Shown one piece after another: positions 8,072-19,112 of a stretch of DNA of 64,000 nt. The DNA lies in the NCBI RefSeq assembly GCF_015910535.1, contig NZ_JACBJG010000003.1, positions 372,001 to 436,000 of the forward strand. The letters run 5' to 3'. A model generated the notes under the pieces. The model was given only the letters and a program-made list of their open reading frames with translations, did not search any database and was not told the origin of the DNA. The DNA comes from Saccharomonospora sp. NB11 (GTDB lineage: Bacteria > Actinomycetota > Actinomycetes > Mycobacteriales > Pseudonocardiaceae). The position numbers were made by a program, and so were the translations under genes. Position 1 is the stretch's first letter, and each line of letters starts with the position of its first letter.

Positions 8072-9325
8072 TCACGAGCCGAGCAGGCTGGAGCAGTTGT
8101 TCTTCGGCTGCCCGCCGTTCAGCATCGAGGACAGCCAGGCCACCGCCTCCGGGTAGGCGCGCAGCATGCCGCCGATGTGCGAGGGCACGTACGACGTCGT
8201 GAACTGCACGGTCCCGCCCCGCTCGCACCAGTCCACGGCCATCTGCCTGCCCTGGCCGTACGGCACGATGTCGTCGAGCCTGCTGTGCAGGACGAACACG
8301 GGCACGTCGGGCGCGCGGAGCCCGATGCGCTGCTCCGCCACGGCGGAGGCGTACGGCTCCTCGTCGAGGTACTCCTGCAGCGCCCTGCCGTCCTTGGTGA
8401 GCTTCGAGGTCTTCATGAACGCGTACTTGAGGATCGCGTCCTCGGTGCAGGCGTCGGCGATCTCGCCCAGCAGGCGCCGACCCTCGTCGTTCACCACCTC
8501 GTCGAGGTTGATCTCGTCGTACGCGGCGTCGAGGCTCAGCAGCGAGAACCCGAGGAAACCGGCGGCGTAGTGGCCGTCGAGCACGGGCGCGACCTCGGCG
8601 AGGTTCGCGGGCGGCGCACCCGCGTAGGCGGCCTTGACGTCCAGCTCGGGCGCGTACTCGTCGACGAGTTCCGCCGCCGCGGCGGACGCCCCGCCACCCT
8701 GCGAGTAGCCGGCGAGCACCACGGGGCTGTCGGCCGACAGTCCGGCCTCGGGAATGCGCTGGGCCGCCTTCGCCGCGTCGAGCACCGCGTGTGCCTCGGC
8801 GGCGCGGTTGACGTAGGTGTGGACGCCCGGCGTGCCGAGACCCTCGTAGTCGGTCACCACGACCGCGTAGCCGAGGGCGAGCAGGCCGGAGACGAACGGC
8901 CCCTCGTAGTCGAGCCCGAGCGAGAACTTCTTCGACGGTGCGCAGTCGTCACCGACGCCCTGCGTTCCCGGCGCGTAGCTGACCAGCGGTCGGGCGCCTT
9001 CGCCTCGCCATTCGCGGTTGGGCACGAGCAGCGTCCCCGTCACGGCGTTCGCCTCGCCGTGCGTGTCGCTGCTGCGGTACATGAGTCGGTACACGTCCGC
9101 GTTTGGCTTGATCAGCTTCAGCGGATCGATGTAGAAGGTGCTCTCCTCGTACTTCAACACGTCCCCCGGCTCGCCGGTCAGCGGGCTCGGCGGGGTGTAG
9201 AAGTCGTCGGCGGCGGTCGGTTCGGCCTGTGCGGGGTGACCCGCGGCCACGGTGAGGCCGGTCACCAGAAGGGCGGTGACGGCGGTGACGAGCGAGCTGA
9301 GAAGACGTCGACCGGGTGGACGCAT
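8072..9325 (-). CDS. Secreted lipase/esterase of the secretory lipase (LIP) family
   Basis: This 417-residue alpha/beta hydrolase is exported: Arg-rich start, hydrophobic helix about residues 8-30 and an AEP cleavage region. The nucleophile elbow is GYSQGGG (Ser near residue 195), an acid residue is likely in LHSRLDDIVPY and the catalytic His in VPSHIGG near 385, all as in secretory lipases (fungal CalA-like and mycobacterial relatives). It probably cleaves long-chain acyl esters outside the cell. The ATG at 9325 is chosen because AAGGAG stands 6 nt upstream; the ATG at 9382 lacks this. Confidence 0.9.
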   Translation of the reverse strand: MRPPGRRLLSSLVTAVTALLVTGLTVAAGHPAQAEPTAADDFYTPPSPLTGEPGDVLKYEESTFYIDPLKLIKPNADVYRLMYRSSDTHGEANAVTGTLLVPNREWRGEGARPLVSYAPGTQGVGDDCAPSKKFSLGLDYEGPFVSGLLALGYAVVVTDYEGLGTPGVHTYVNRAAEAHAVLDAAKAAQRIPEAGLSADSPVVLAGYSQGGGASAAAAELVDEYAPELDVKAAYAGAPPANLAEVAPVLDGHYAAGFLGFSLLSLDAAYDEINLDEVVNDEGRRLLGEIADACTEDAILKYAFMKTSKLTKDGRALQEYLDEEPYASAVAEQRIGLRAPDVPVFVLHSRLDDIVPYGQGRQMAVDWCERGGTVQFTTSYVPSHIGGMLRAYPEAVAWLSSMLNGGQPKNNCSSLLGS

Positions 9326-9367
9326 GGGCGCTCCTTGTGAACTTGTGACAACGCTGTCCCCGGTCGG

Positions 9368-9395
9368 ATTCTGTTGCGACAACAGGCGTTGTCAA
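9368..9395 (-). promoter_or_regulatory. Promoter of the secreted lipase gene
   Basis: On the minus strand a perfect -35 TTGACA (9390-9395) is followed after 16 bp by CAGAAT (9368-9373), a good sigma-70-type -10. The sequences ACAACGCTGT (near 9350) and its near inverted copy in ACAGGCGTTGT (near 9385) flank it and may bind a regulator. Confidence 0.55.
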
Positions 9396-9475
9396 TGTCA
9401 CGCCGATCTTTTCCGTCCCGAGTCACGAAACCGCAGGTCGGATTTGCGCGCGAACGGACAAGTTTTCCCGTCCGG

Positions 9476-11502
<2,027 letters not shown>

Positions 11503-11531
11503 TCCGCCCCGCCCCGCCCCGACGCCGAACC

Positions 11532-11615
11532 GCGAACACGCGTGCGTGAGGTGCGGACACGAGTGCGAAAGGTGCGGACACGCCGGGCGAGGGGACCTCT
11601 CCCCGGCGTGTCCGC
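11532..11615. repeat. 21-bp-period repeat array with terminal hairpin (array A)
   Basis: Units start at 11532, 11553 and 11574, exactly 21 bp apart, with the core GCGGACACG (first unit GCGAACACG). The third unit continues as GCGGACACGCCGGG (11574-11587) and is answered by its exact inverse CCCGGCGTGTCCGC (11602-11615), a 14-bp perfect hairpin that could terminate transcription. The array fills the gap between convergent purA and the glycerophosphodiesterase gene. The same units recur at 47412-47612. Confidence 0.8.
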
Positions 11616-11663
11616 GGTCCAGGAACGGTTGTTGGCGTTTCCCGTACGGGTCTTCGCAGTTGT

Positions 11664-12788
11664 TCAGCCCTGGTGTGAGCGCACGGCCTCCACGGCGATG
11701 TCCGGGTGGTCGGCGAACACGCCGTCGATTCCCGTCGCGAGGAACGCCTCGTACTCCTCGAAGATGCGGCCCCACGCCGCCGGGTCGTCCGACGACCGCA
11801 GGTCGGTGGGAAGGAACTCGTTCTCCGCCCGGAACGTCCACGGATGCACGTCGAGACCGACACGGTGAGCGTCCGCCACGAGAGAGGTCGGCTCGCCGAG
11901 GCTGCCGTCCTCGTCACGGGCCACGACGAGGTCCTTGGCCGGGCCGAGCCCCTCCGCGTACGTCGCGACCTCGGCCAACCCCTCCGGCGTCAGCAGGTCG
12001 TCGTAGGTGCGCGGGTCGCCGGAGTGCACGAAGTCGTACGGCGCTCCCGAGGCGTCCACGAGCTGCACCAGTGGGACCCGCAGCCGGTCGTCGAGCTGCT
12101 TGAGGTTCGTCACCTCGAACGACTGCACGTAGACCTTCGCGCGCGGGTGGTTCAGGCCGTTGCGGTCGAGCGCTTCGACGAGCTTGGGTTCGAGGGCGAG
12201 GCCCTGCTCGGCGAAGTACGTGGGGTGCTTGGTCTCGATGTAGAGGCCGATCGGACGCCCCAGCTCGCGCGACAGCCGGCGGGAGAGGTCGACGACCTCC
12301 TGGAACGTGGGGATCTCGAACCGCCCGTCGTAGACGGTGTTGTTGGGTCGCAGGTCGGGGATGCGTTCGACGGCTCGCAGCGTCTTCAGCTCGGCGAGGG
12401 TGAAGTCCTCGGCGAACCACCCGGTGACGGGCTCGCCGTCGACCAGCTTGGTGGTCTTGCGGTCGGCGAACTCCGGGCGTCGGCTGACGTCGGTCGTGCC
12501 ACCGATCTCGGGTTCGTGCCGGGTCACGAGCACGCCGTCGGACGTGGTGACGAGGTCGGGCTCGATGTAGTCGGCGCCCATGCGCGCGGCGAGTTCGTAC
12601 GACGCCAGGGTGTGTTCGGGCCGGTAGCCCGACGCGCCTCGGTGACCGACGATCACGAACTCGTCCTTCCCGCGCGCGTCTTTGGGTTCAGCGCCGGGTT
12701 CGGTGCCGGGTTCCGCGCTCGCCGGGGCGAGGGCGCCCCCGAGCCCCGTGAGGCCGCACAGGGCCAGCAGTGCGAGTTTCCTTCGCAT
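11664..12788 (-). CDS. Secreted glycerophosphodiester phosphodiesterase
   Basis: The enzyme hydrolyses deacylated phospholipids to glycerol 3-phosphate and an alcohol. The 374-residue product has a signal peptide (MRRK start, hydrophobic helix, ASAEP cleavage region). The mature part begins with the GDPD core [33 protein letters not shown], with catalytic His, metal-binding Glu and Asp, then TRHEPEI; the length and inserts resemble GlpQ. The ATG at 12788 is picked for its GGCGGGAGA ribosome site; a start at 12872 would bury the signal peptide. It lies convergent to purA and divergent from purD. Confidence 0.92.
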   Translation of the reverse strand: MRRKLALLALCGLTGLGGALAPASAEPGTEPGAEPKDARGKDEFVIVGHRGASGYRPEHTLASYELAARMGADYIEPDLVTTSDGVLVTRHEPEIGGTTDVSRRPEFADRKTTKLVDGEPVTGWFAEDFTLAELKTLRAVERIPDLRPNNTVYDGRFEIPTFQEVVDLSRRLSRELGRPIGLYIETKHPTYFAEQGLALEPKLVEALDRNGLNHPRAKVYVQSFEVTNLKQLDDRLRVPLVQLVDASGAPYDFVHSGDPRTYDDLLTPEGLAEVATYAEGLGPAKDLVVARDEDGSLGEPTSLVADAHRVGLDVHPWTFRAENEFLPTDLRSSDDPAAWGRIFEEYEAFLATGIDGVFADHPDIAVEAVRSHQG

Positions 12789-12922
12789 TCTCCCGCCTTC
12801 CACGTGTGGGTGGGTCTCACCTGAACTTTGATCTTCGACCGGAACGATGGGGCGACGGTCCGGCGTCCGCAAGGGGACGGACCGGTGAACGAAGCCCGAC
12901 CGTTGCCGCTTACGCTGTGCCC

Positions 12923-14185
12923 GTGCGCGTCCTCGTTATCGGCTCCGGAGCTCGGGAGCACGCTCTGGTACTCGCTGCGTCCCACGATCCGGCGGTGACG
13001 GCGCTGGCCTGTGCACCGGGCAACGCCGGAACCGCGTCCGTGTCGGAAACCCTCGGTGTCGACCTGACCGACCCCAAGGCGATCGCCGACCTGGCGGTGT
13101 CGTGGAAGGCCGACCTCGTGGTCGTCGGCCCCGAGGTCCCGTTGGTGGCCGGCGCGGCAGACGCCGTGCGCGCCGCGGGCATCGCCTGTTTCGGGCCGAG
13201 CGCGGAGGCCGCTCGCATCGAGGGGTCGAAGTCGTTCGCCAAGGACGTGATGGCGGCGGCGGGAGTGCCGACGGCGCGGAGCGAGGTGGTCGACAACCCG
13301 GCGCACCTCGACGCGGCGCTCGCCCGGTTCGGCCCCACGTGGGTGGTGAAGGACGACGGCCTGGCCGCGGGCAAGGGCGTGGTCGTCACCGACCAGCTCG
13401 ATCGCGCCCGTCAGCACGCGTTGATGCTGCTCGACGGCGGTCATCCCGTGGTGCTGGAGTCGTTCCTCGACGGCCCCGAGGCGTCGCTGTTCTGCCTGGT
13501 CGACGGCCAGACCGTGGTGCCGCTGCTGCCCGCGCAGGACTTCAAGCGGGTGGGCGACGACGACGCGGGCCCGAACACCGGTGGCATGGGTGCGTACGCG
13601 CCGTTGCCGTGGGCGCCCGAGAAGCTGGTCGACGAGGTGGTCTCCACGATCGTGCGGCCGGTGGTGGACGAGTTGGCCCGACGCGGCACGCCGTTCACCG
13701 GACTGCTGTACGCGGGGCTGGCGTTGACGTCGTCGGGACCGCAGGTGATCGAGTTCAACTGTCGCTTCGGTGACCCCGAGACCCAGGCGGTGCTGGCTCT
13801 GCTGCGCACGCCGCTGGCGCAGTTGCTGCACGCGACGGCCACCGGCAGGCTGGCGGAGCAGCCGCCGCTGGAGTGGGCCGAGGGCGCTGCGGTGACCGTG
13901 GTCGTGGCCGCGGACGGGTATCCCGGCAAGCCGCGTGTCAACGACGTGATCACCGGAAGCGAGGCCGAGGGGGTGCTCCACGCGGGCACTCGTCGGAGGG
14001 ACGACGGCGCCGTGGTGTCCTACGGTGGCCGAGTGCTGTCGGTGGTCGGCACCGGACCCGATCTCACCGCGGCGAGGGAGCAGGCGTACGAGCGCGTGGC
14101 CCGCGTCAACCTGGCCGGTTCGCACCATCGTTCCGACATCGCGGCCCGGGCCGCTCGGGGCGAGTTGTCGGTCCCGAACTCCTGA
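12923..14185 (+). CDS. purD: Phosphoribosylamine-glycine ligase (GAR synthetase)
   Basis: PurD ligates phosphoribosylamine and glycine with ATP, step two of purine synthesis. The 420-residue ATP-grasp enzyme starts with [13 protein letters not shown], has GPEVPL near residue 72, [14 protein letters not shown] near 145, [11 protein letters not shown] near 215 and [12 protein letters not shown] near 280 (metal ligands). A TACGCT hexamer at 12911-12916 stands exactly 6 nt before the GTG, so the transcript is leaderless; the in-frame ATG at 12770 would run into the opposite gene and is rejected. Confidence 0.96.
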   Translation: MRVLVIGSGAREHALVLAASHDPAVTALACAPGNAGTASVSETLGVDLTDPKAIADLAVSWKADLVVVGPEVPLVAGAADAVRAAGIACFGPSAEAARIEGSKSFAKDVMAAAGVPTARSEVVDNPAHLDAALARFGPTWVVKDDGLAAGKGVVVTDQLDRARQHALMLLDGGHPVVLESFLDGPEASLFCLVDGQTVVPLLPAQDFKRVGDDDAGPNTGGMGAYAPLPWAPEKLVDEVVSTIVRPVVDELARRGTPFTGLLYAGLALTSSGPQVIEFNCRFGDPETQAVLALLRTPLAQLLHATATGRLAEQPPLEWAEGAAVTVVVAADGYPGKPRVNDVITGSEAEGVLHAGTRRRDDGAVVSYGGRVLSVVGTGPDLTAAREQAYERVARVNLAGSHHRSDIAARAARGELSVPNS

Positions 14186-14212
14186 CACACCGCACGTCGG
14201 CGGGGTGTTTTC
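14184..14212 (+). terminator. Possible terminator after purD
   Basis: ACACCGC (just after the purD stop) can pair imperfectly with GCGGGGTGT, followed by TTTT. The two unpaired G bases make the stem weak. Confidence 0.35.
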
Positions 14213-14281
14213 CTTCGCGAATAGGCGTAGCGACGGTACCTTTCGCTCACCGATTCGTCGGCCACGGTGGCGTTTCGGTTG

Positions 14282-14333
14282 GTAGCCTGCAGCGAGAGTT
14301 GGCTGGCTACAGGCCGTAGCAGGGGGTGCGAGA
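14282..14333 (+). promoter_or_regulatory. Probable promoter of the ESX substrate operon
   Basis: TAGCCT at 14283-14288 is a good -10 hexamer about 45 bp before the first gene. The same bases form an inverted repeat GTAGCC/GGCTAC with 14304-14309. A GGGGG-rich ribosome site precedes the GTG at 14334. Confidence 0.4.
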
Positions 14334-14756
14334 GTGTCAGGACAATCCGCGCAGGCGCCGTGGTCGCTCCTCGGGCCGAAGCATGAGAGAGGCGCGGCAC
14401 CGCCGGCTCCCGAGGTGCCGGCCCTGCCCGTGATCAAGGACATCACCGTCTCGCCGGACAAGATCGTGGCGGTGGCCGACGTGATCGAGGAGCAGGCGCG
14501 AGCCCTCGAACGCAAGATCACCGAGCACATCGGTGCGCTGAGTCTGCCCGCGCCCGCGGACGACATCGTGTCGCAAGAAGCCGTCGAGGTGTGGAACACG
14601 GTCATCAGCGGCGGTCAGGACTCGTACCGGAATCGGGTGCTCGCCTACGTGAAGGGGCTCCACAACCTGGCCGACCAGTTGCGCGCTGCCGGTCGCCGTT
14701 ACCAGGCGGGTGACGAGGACGGCGCGGCGGCGATCCAGGACGCCGCAGGCAGGTAG
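14334..14756 (+). CDS. ESX-cluster helical protein, PE-like
   Basis: This 140-residue protein opens a type VII secretion substrate operon. After about 30 disordered residues it is nearly all helix (SPDKIVAVADVIEEQARALERKITEHIG, then two further helices with SYRNRVLAYVKGLHNLADQLRAAGRRYQAGDEDGA), as in PE/WXG-type partners. A classical WXG motif is missing. It starts at GTG behind a GGGGG ribosome site. From its position before a PPE-like protein and EspG-like chaperone I infer it is one half of an exported heterodimer. Confidence 0.75.
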   Translation: MSGQSAQAPWSLLGPKHERGAAPPAPEVPALPVIKDITVSPDKIVAVADVIEEQARALERKITEHIGALSLPAPADDIVSQEAVEVWNTVISGGQDSYRNRVLAYVKGLHNLADQLRAAGRRYQAGDEDGAAAIQDAAGR

Positions 14757-14762
14757 CTCCTG

Positions 14763-15053
14763 ATGAACCGCACGGCCTGCCCTGCCTCGCGCCCTGCTCC
14801 GGTGGGTCTCGGCGGCCGGTCCCGGCCGGTACTCCCGCGAGGGACGGCAGCCGTGACGAAGCCTGCTCGGTGGTGCGGCCTCGTCCACTCCGACGAGATC
14901 GACAACTCCGACAGGCCGTGCAGCTCGGAGCGCCCGCGGAGCCACCACCGTCACGCTCGGCACCTCCGGCGTCGCGGTCACCCGGCTCGGCTCGGCCTGC
15001 TCCCAGTTCTTCCGAAGAGTCGTCAGACGGTGCCAGACAAGGACGCGACATGA
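14763..15053 (+). CDS. Doubtful small coding region inside the ESX operon
   Basis: A 96-codon frame fills the gap between two operon genes. It starts 6 bp after the previous stop and its TGA overlaps the next ATG as ATGA, the arrangement of translational coupling, and its third codon positions are GC-rich. The product is low-complexity, rich in Arg, Pro and Cys, with no domain I know, and the other frames are not clearly worse in the second half. It may be a real small protein or a decayed gene. Confidence 0.3.
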   Translation: MNRTACPASRPAPVGLGGRSRPVLPRGTAAVTKPARWCGLVHSDEIDNSDRPCSSERPRSHHRHARHLRRRGHPARLGLLPVLPKSRQTVPDKDAT

Positions 15054-16672
15054 ACGACGTCGACATCACGGCTCAGGCCGCCCGAATCCGCGACCACCGG
15101 TTCACCGGTTACACGGACGCGATGCTCGCCGACGAGATCGACCTGATGCGCTCGGGTCGGGGCGTCGCGGGACTGTCCGACACGGTCGCCGCACTCAAGG
15201 CCGTCGCCCGCGCGCTGGAGGAGACCGACGAGACGCTGCGGTCACAGCTCGCCGAACTCGGCGTGGAGTGGAACAGCGACGCGGGCCGCGAGGCGGCGTC
15301 GGTGGTCGACAGCGGTGCGAACTTCTCGCGTGAGGCGGGCGAGAAGGTGAACGACTCCGCCGAGCGGGTCTTCGCCCAGGGGGAGGCGTACAACCGCACG
15401 GTGCACTCGTTGCCTGATTCCGCGGTCCTGCGGGCGCCGAGGCCGGAGCCCGGGTTCACCGACTTCGCATTCAGCCTGCTCGGGTTCGAGAGTGACCAGG
15501 TGAAGCGGCTCGAACAGTGCCTCGAAGCGCGGGAGCAGGCCATCCAGGCGCTCGACGCCTACGCGCGGCAGAGCGGGGAGAACCTCGTCGGGGTGGAGGA
15601 GCTGGGTGCTCCCGAACGGCTCGTCGCGAAGGTGCCGGAGCGCGTGCCCCAGTCGATCGACGCCGGTGGCGGACCCGGTGGAGCCACGTCGGCGGCGAGT
15701 GTGTCCGCCGGTCCGGCCGCTCCCGGGTCGTCGTCGGGGCAGTCCGCTCCGCCGCCCCAGGCGGCGTCGTCCGCGTCGGCCACGCAGTCGACGAGCGCAG
15801 CCGGTGTGGTCACACCCTCGTCGGTCGCGCCGGCGACCGATGCGTCGGCCCGGTCGACGAGTGGGGCCCGGGTCGGGGCGCAGGCGCCCGCCCCGTCGTC
15901 TCCGGCGACCCCGAACCCGAGTGGGACGCCGCAGCAGGCGGGGGCCGGTGTGCCCCCGACCGCGGCGGCGGTCGGAGGTGTCGCGGGTGTCGCCGGAGCG
16001 GGTGCGGCTGGTGCAGCGGGAACGTCGGGTGTCGGCCGTGGAGACGAACTCGCTCGGGGGCAGAAGACTGCGGGAGCGCCCGTGGCGCCCACCACGTCGG
16101 ACGGGGATGCGGGCAGAGGGACCCGGTCGGCAGGCGGCGGTGCTCCGAGTCCGGGCGGCGCTCCCCACGCCGGGGCGGGGACGGCCAAGTCGATGACCAC
16201 CGAGCGCCAACTCGCACCCGGCCTGGCGAGTGGGGCCGTGGTGCCCCAGGAGGACGAACCGGCCGTCCTCAGCGGATCGGCACCGACTCCCGACGGCGGC
16301 GGCTCGTCGCTGAACGCGGTCGGGGGTGGCATCGCGGCACTCGGTGCGGGTGGTGTGGCCGGTGCGCTGGCAGGACAGGAACGGTCCGGCCGGGGTGTGG
16401 GTCGCAGCGCCCCCGGCGCCCAGTTGTCGCCGCGTCCGCTCGCGGTGGGTGATCTGCCGGAGGAGGAGGCCAAGGTCCAGCGTCGTTCCGAGCGGCTCAA
16501 CCCCGGAGCCTCGCCCCGCAAGGAGGAATTCCTGGAGAAGGCGGTGCCCGGGGAGGACGAGGACGGTGAGCACGTCCGGCGCTTCGCGGTGGAGGACGAC
16601 GACCTCTTCACCGACCAGCGCATGGTCGCGCCGGACGTCATCGGCGACGACGGTGCGGACGGTCGCCCGTGA
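15050..16672 (+). CDS. PPE-like ESX substrate with long Ala/Gly/Ser/Pro tail
   Basis: The 540-residue protein has a helical N-terminal domain of about 190 residues (YTDAMLADEIDLM, then LKAVARALEETDETLRSQLAELGVEWNSDAGREAA) that looks like the WXG/PPE-type four-helix hairpin, followed by about 300 residues of Ala/Gly/Ser/Pro-rich low complexity and an acidic-basic C-terminal end. Such architecture fits a type VII secretion substrate with a cell-wall spanning tail. I take the ATG at 15050, where the helical domain begins; an upstream in-frame start at 14870 codes for a poor-quality extension. It overlaps the EspG-like gene by 4 bp. Confidence 0.8.
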   Translation: MNDVDITAQAARIRDHRFTGYTDAMLADEIDLMRSGRGVAGLSDTVAALKAVARALEETDETLRSQLAELGVEWNSDAGREAASVVDSGANFSREAGEKVNDSAERVFAQGEAYNRTVHSLPDSAVLRAPRPEPGFTDFAFSLLGFESDQVKRLEQCLEAREQAIQALDAYARQSGENLVGVEELGAPERLVAKVPERVPQSIDAGGGPGGATSAASVSAGPAAPGSSSGQSAPPPQAASSASATQSTSAAGVVTPSSVAPATDASARSTSGARVGAQAPAPSSPATPNPSGTPQQAGAGVPPTAAAVGGVAGVAGAGAAGAAGTSGVGRGDELARGQKTAGAPVAPTTSDGDAGRGTRSAGGGAPSPGGAPHAGAGTAKSMTTERQLAPGLASGAVVPQEDEPAVLSGSAPTPDGGGSSLNAVGGGIAALGAGGVAGALAGQERSGRGVGRSAPGAQLSPRPLAVGDLPEEEAKVQRRSERLNPGASPRKEEFLEKAVPGEDEDGEHVRRFAVEDDDLFTDQRMVAPDVIGDDGADGRP

Positions 16673-17442
16673 CCGTTGCTGGCAACAGCGTGGTGCTGTC
16701 GGCGCTGGAGTTCGACGTGCTGTGGGACGAACTCGACCTGGCTCGCCGACACGTCGCGCTGGAGGTACCGAGTCCGGGGGTCACCTGGACCGAACGCGCG
16801 CGGTTCGTCGAGCAGGCCTGGGAGAGCCTGGCCGATCGGGGACTCGCCCGTGGACGCAGGGTGGTGCCCGAGATCGCGGACCTGATGCACCTGCTCGCGA
16901 GGCCGCGGACGAGCGTCGACGTGTGGGTGTGGACGGACCGACGGATCACGGGGCTGGCGGCGAGTTCGGGTCGCGACGCCGTGCTGGGGGTCGTCGACTC
17001 GGGCGAGGTGTGGCTCATCCCGTCCCGCGACGAGGCGCTCGCCGCGTCGGCGGTGTCGGTGGCGGGCGAGCTGGCTCCCGGAGTGGGACGGTCGGTCAGT
17101 GTGCCGCACGACGTGCTCATCGAGGCCGACGCCGAGGCACGCGGTGACGCGAAGGCGCTCGTCCCGGCCCTGCAGGACCGTGGGGTCGAGCTCTGGCAGG
17201 CGCAGGAACTCGCGGGCATGTTGCTCGGCATGGTGACGCGCGGGCAGTTCGGTGCGCAGCGACTCGACCGCGACGGTCGCGTGCGCCGTGCCGAGCGGGT
17301 CGTCGCGTTCTACGACACCGACGCGGGTCGGTACCTGTTCCAAGTGGCACCTGGTGGCGACCGCCGGGACTGGGCCACCGTGGCTCCAGCGGACAACACG
17401 CTGCTGGCGGAACGAGTGTGGGAGCTGCTCGGCGACGTCTGA
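16669..17442 (+). CDS. ESX secretion-associated protein EspG family
   Basis: EspG proteins are cytosolic chaperones that bind the tip of PE-PPE heterodimers and bring them to the ESX membrane machine. The 257-residue length and the pattern LSALEFDVLWDELDLARRHVALEVPSPG at the start, the central WVWTDRRITGLAASSGRDAVLGVV and the C-terminal GQFGAQRLDRDGRVRRAERVVAFYDTDAGRYL match the family. Its GTG overlaps the preceding TGA (GTGA), so it is translated together with the PPE-like gene, as expected for a dedicated chaperone. No ESX membrane genes are in the window, so export must use a machine encoded elsewhere. Confidence 0.88.
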   Translation: MTVAGNSVVLSALEFDVLWDELDLARRHVALEVPSPGVTWTERARFVEQAWESLADRGLARGRRVVPEIADLMHLLARPRTSVDVWVWTDRRITGLAASSGRDAVLGVVDSGEVWLIPSRDEALAASAVSVAGELAPGVGRSVSVPHDVLIEADAEARGDAKALVPALQDRGVELWQAQELAGMLLGMVTRGQFGAQRLDRDGRVRRAERVVAFYDTDAGRYLFQVAPGGDRRDWATVAPADNTLLAERVWELLGDV

Positions 17443-17562
17443 GCACTCTCCGTGCTCGCTTTGCTGCGCAGGGGAACCGTGGGCGTGGTCGCCACGTCGT
17501 AGAAGACGCGTGACTGACTGCGGCATCGGGCGAGTCAGGTGTGTCACGGGGAGGACAGAGAC

Positions 17563-17874
17563 GTGCCGGTGTACGACGCGGAATCGATGACCATCACGGC
17601 ACAACGGGTCGAGAAGATCGCGGAGGAATTCCGCACTTCGATGGACAAGCTCAAGGGCATCCAGGGCGACAACCCCTTCGGCGAGGTGGAGGACCCCGAC
17701 AACCCCGACAAGGTCGCGGGCACGGTCGGGCGGTTCACCGAGGGCATGCGGTCGGAGTTCTCGGCGGCTGCCAGCCGGGTCGACGCTGCCGGTGCGGCGT
17801 TGCGTAAGGCGGTCGAGGCGATGTCGGAGGCCGACGCGGTGGCGGCCGAGAACCTGACGGCGAGGGACCTCTGA
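17563..17874 (+). CDS. Small WXG100-like helical protein
   Basis: A 103-residue all-helical protein of the ESAT-6/WXG100 size class: helix one MTITAQRVEKIAEEFRTSMDKLKG, a turn with GDNPFGEVEDPDNPD, and helix two FTEGMRSEFSAAASRVDAAGAALRKAVEAMSEAD. The turn has no WXG. GGGGAGG stands 8 nt before the GTG at 17563, which I prefer to the ATG at 17539. It directly precedes and touches (1 bp) the WXG-transglycosylase gene, so it is probably its secretion partner. Confidence 0.8.
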   Translation: MPVYDAESMTITAQRVEKIAEEFRTSMDKLKGIQGDNPFGEVEDPDNPDKVAGTVGRFTEGMRSEFSAAASRVDAAGAALRKAVEAMSEADAVAAENLTARDL

Positions 17875-19025
17875 TGACCGGCGCCGGAATACCGGCCGAG
17901 TGGGCCGAGGTCGAGAAGAAGGCGGCGCGGGTCGACAAGGTCGACCCGGGTGCGATCGAGGAGGTGGCTCGTCAGTTCGACGAGGCGTCGCGCAACGCGG
18001 CCGACCACACCACCGATCTCACCAACGCCGCGGAGCCGCTGCGGGATGGCGGTGTGTGGTCGGGGCCGGCGGCGGACGCCTTCTTCGACTACGTCAACTC
18101 GATCGCCGAGGCGGGCCAGAAGGTCAGGGACAAGCTCGACGAGGTCGCCGCCGAACTGACGGCCCTGCAGGAGACGCTCTCGACCATCAAACGCCAGATC
18201 GAGACGGTCAAGGACGAGGCGGAGCAGGCGATCACCGACCGCAACGAGCAGGCCCAACGTGAGGCCGATGCGGCCAGTGCCGCGATGCGGGCGTTCGAGA
18301 ACGGTGAGCGCGAGTCTCCGCCGTCGCCGACGGCGGAGGAGATCATCGCCAAGGCGGGCGAGCGGAACAGCCGGACGGCGCAGGACGCGGCGAAACGGAT
18401 CGACGAGCTGCTCCGGCAGTCGGTCGAGGCCATCGAACGGGCGCAGGAGCTCATGAAGACCGAGGTCGGCGACGGGTTCTCCAGCGTGCCGGAACCGGGT
18501 TCGGCGCAGTCCCAGCAGCAGGCGACGGGCGGTATCACCGGCGGAGGTGGTTCGGCCGGCGGCGGAGGCACCGGTGGCGGGGGAACCGGCGGGTCCGGCG
18601 GAAGCACCGGTGGGGGCCTCGCCGGGTACGGTCCCAGCGGACCGCCGCCGACCAGCGGCCCGCCCCCGGGCAACGTGGAGCAGTGGATCCGCGAGGCGAT
18701 CCGGATTCTCCAGGCCAACGGCATCCCGGTCACCGAGGACAACATCGACGAGATCTGGACGATCATCGAGAAGGAGTCGGGTGGCAACCCGCACGCCATC
18801 AACGACTGGGATTCCAACGCGGCGAAGGGCACGCCGTCGAAGGGGTTGATGCAGTGCATCGACCCGACCTTCGAGGCGTACAAGCTGCCCGGGCACGACG
18901 ACATCTGGAATCCGGTCGACAACATCATCGCCGGCGTGCGGTACACGTTCGACCGCTACGGCGGGTTCGAGGGACACCCCGGCCTGAAGTCGATGGCGCA
19001 GGGCGGCGCGTACCAGGGCTACTAG
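17874..19025 (+). CDS. WXG100 domain fused to a lytic transglycosylase (SLT) domain
   Basis: The 383-residue protein has three parts. Residues 1-150 form a WXG100-type hairpin with the turn GVWSGPAADAFFD near 60. Residues 150-265 hold a helical stretch and a Gly/Ser/Pro linker. Residues 265-383 are a soluble lytic transglycosylase-like domain with the catalytic Glu in EKESGGNPHAIND and GLMQCIDPTFEAYK, NPVDNIIAGVRYTFDRYGG. It should be exported by a type VII system and cut peptidoglycan strands outside. There is no Sec signal, which agrees with WXG-driven export. It ends the operon before a strong hairpin. Confidence 0.88.
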   Translation: MTGAGIPAEWAEVEKKAARVDKVDPGAIEEVARQFDEASRNAADHTTDLTNAAEPLRDGGVWSGPAADAFFDYVNSIAEAGQKVRDKLDEVAAELTALQETLSTIKRQIETVKDEAEQAITDRNEQAQREADAASAAMRAFENGERESPPSPTAEEIIAKAGERNSRTAQDAAKRIDELLRQSVEAIERAQELMKTEVGDGFSSVPEPGSAQSQQQATGGITGGGGSAGGGGTGGGGTGGSGGSTGGGLAGYGPSGPPPTSGPPPGNVEQWIREAIRILQANGIPVTEDNIDEIWTIIEKESGGNPHAINDWDSNAAKGTPSKGLMQCIDPTFEAYKLPGHDDIWNPVDNIIAGVRYTFDRYGGFEGHPGLKSMAQGGAYQGY

Positions 19026-19053
19026 GGCCTGGAGCACGGACGCCGACCTGCCA

Positions 19054-19081
19054 GGGCCCGTCCCGCACGAGGGGCGGGCCC
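19054..19081 (+). terminator. Terminator of the ESX substrate operon
   Basis: GGGCCCGTCCC and GGGGCGGGCCC pair over 11 bp with one T-G mismatch around the 6-nt loop gcacga, 29 bp beyond the stop. Confidence 0.7.
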
Positions 19082-19112
19082 GTCCGTCCAGGGGGCCGCT
19101 TAAGGTGGCGGC

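Noticed and set aside
14870-15049. 60-residue N-terminal extension of the PPE-like protein
   Set aside because: Codon third positions fall to low GC there and the product is Pro/Arg/Ser-rich; the ATG at 15050 begins the helical domain.
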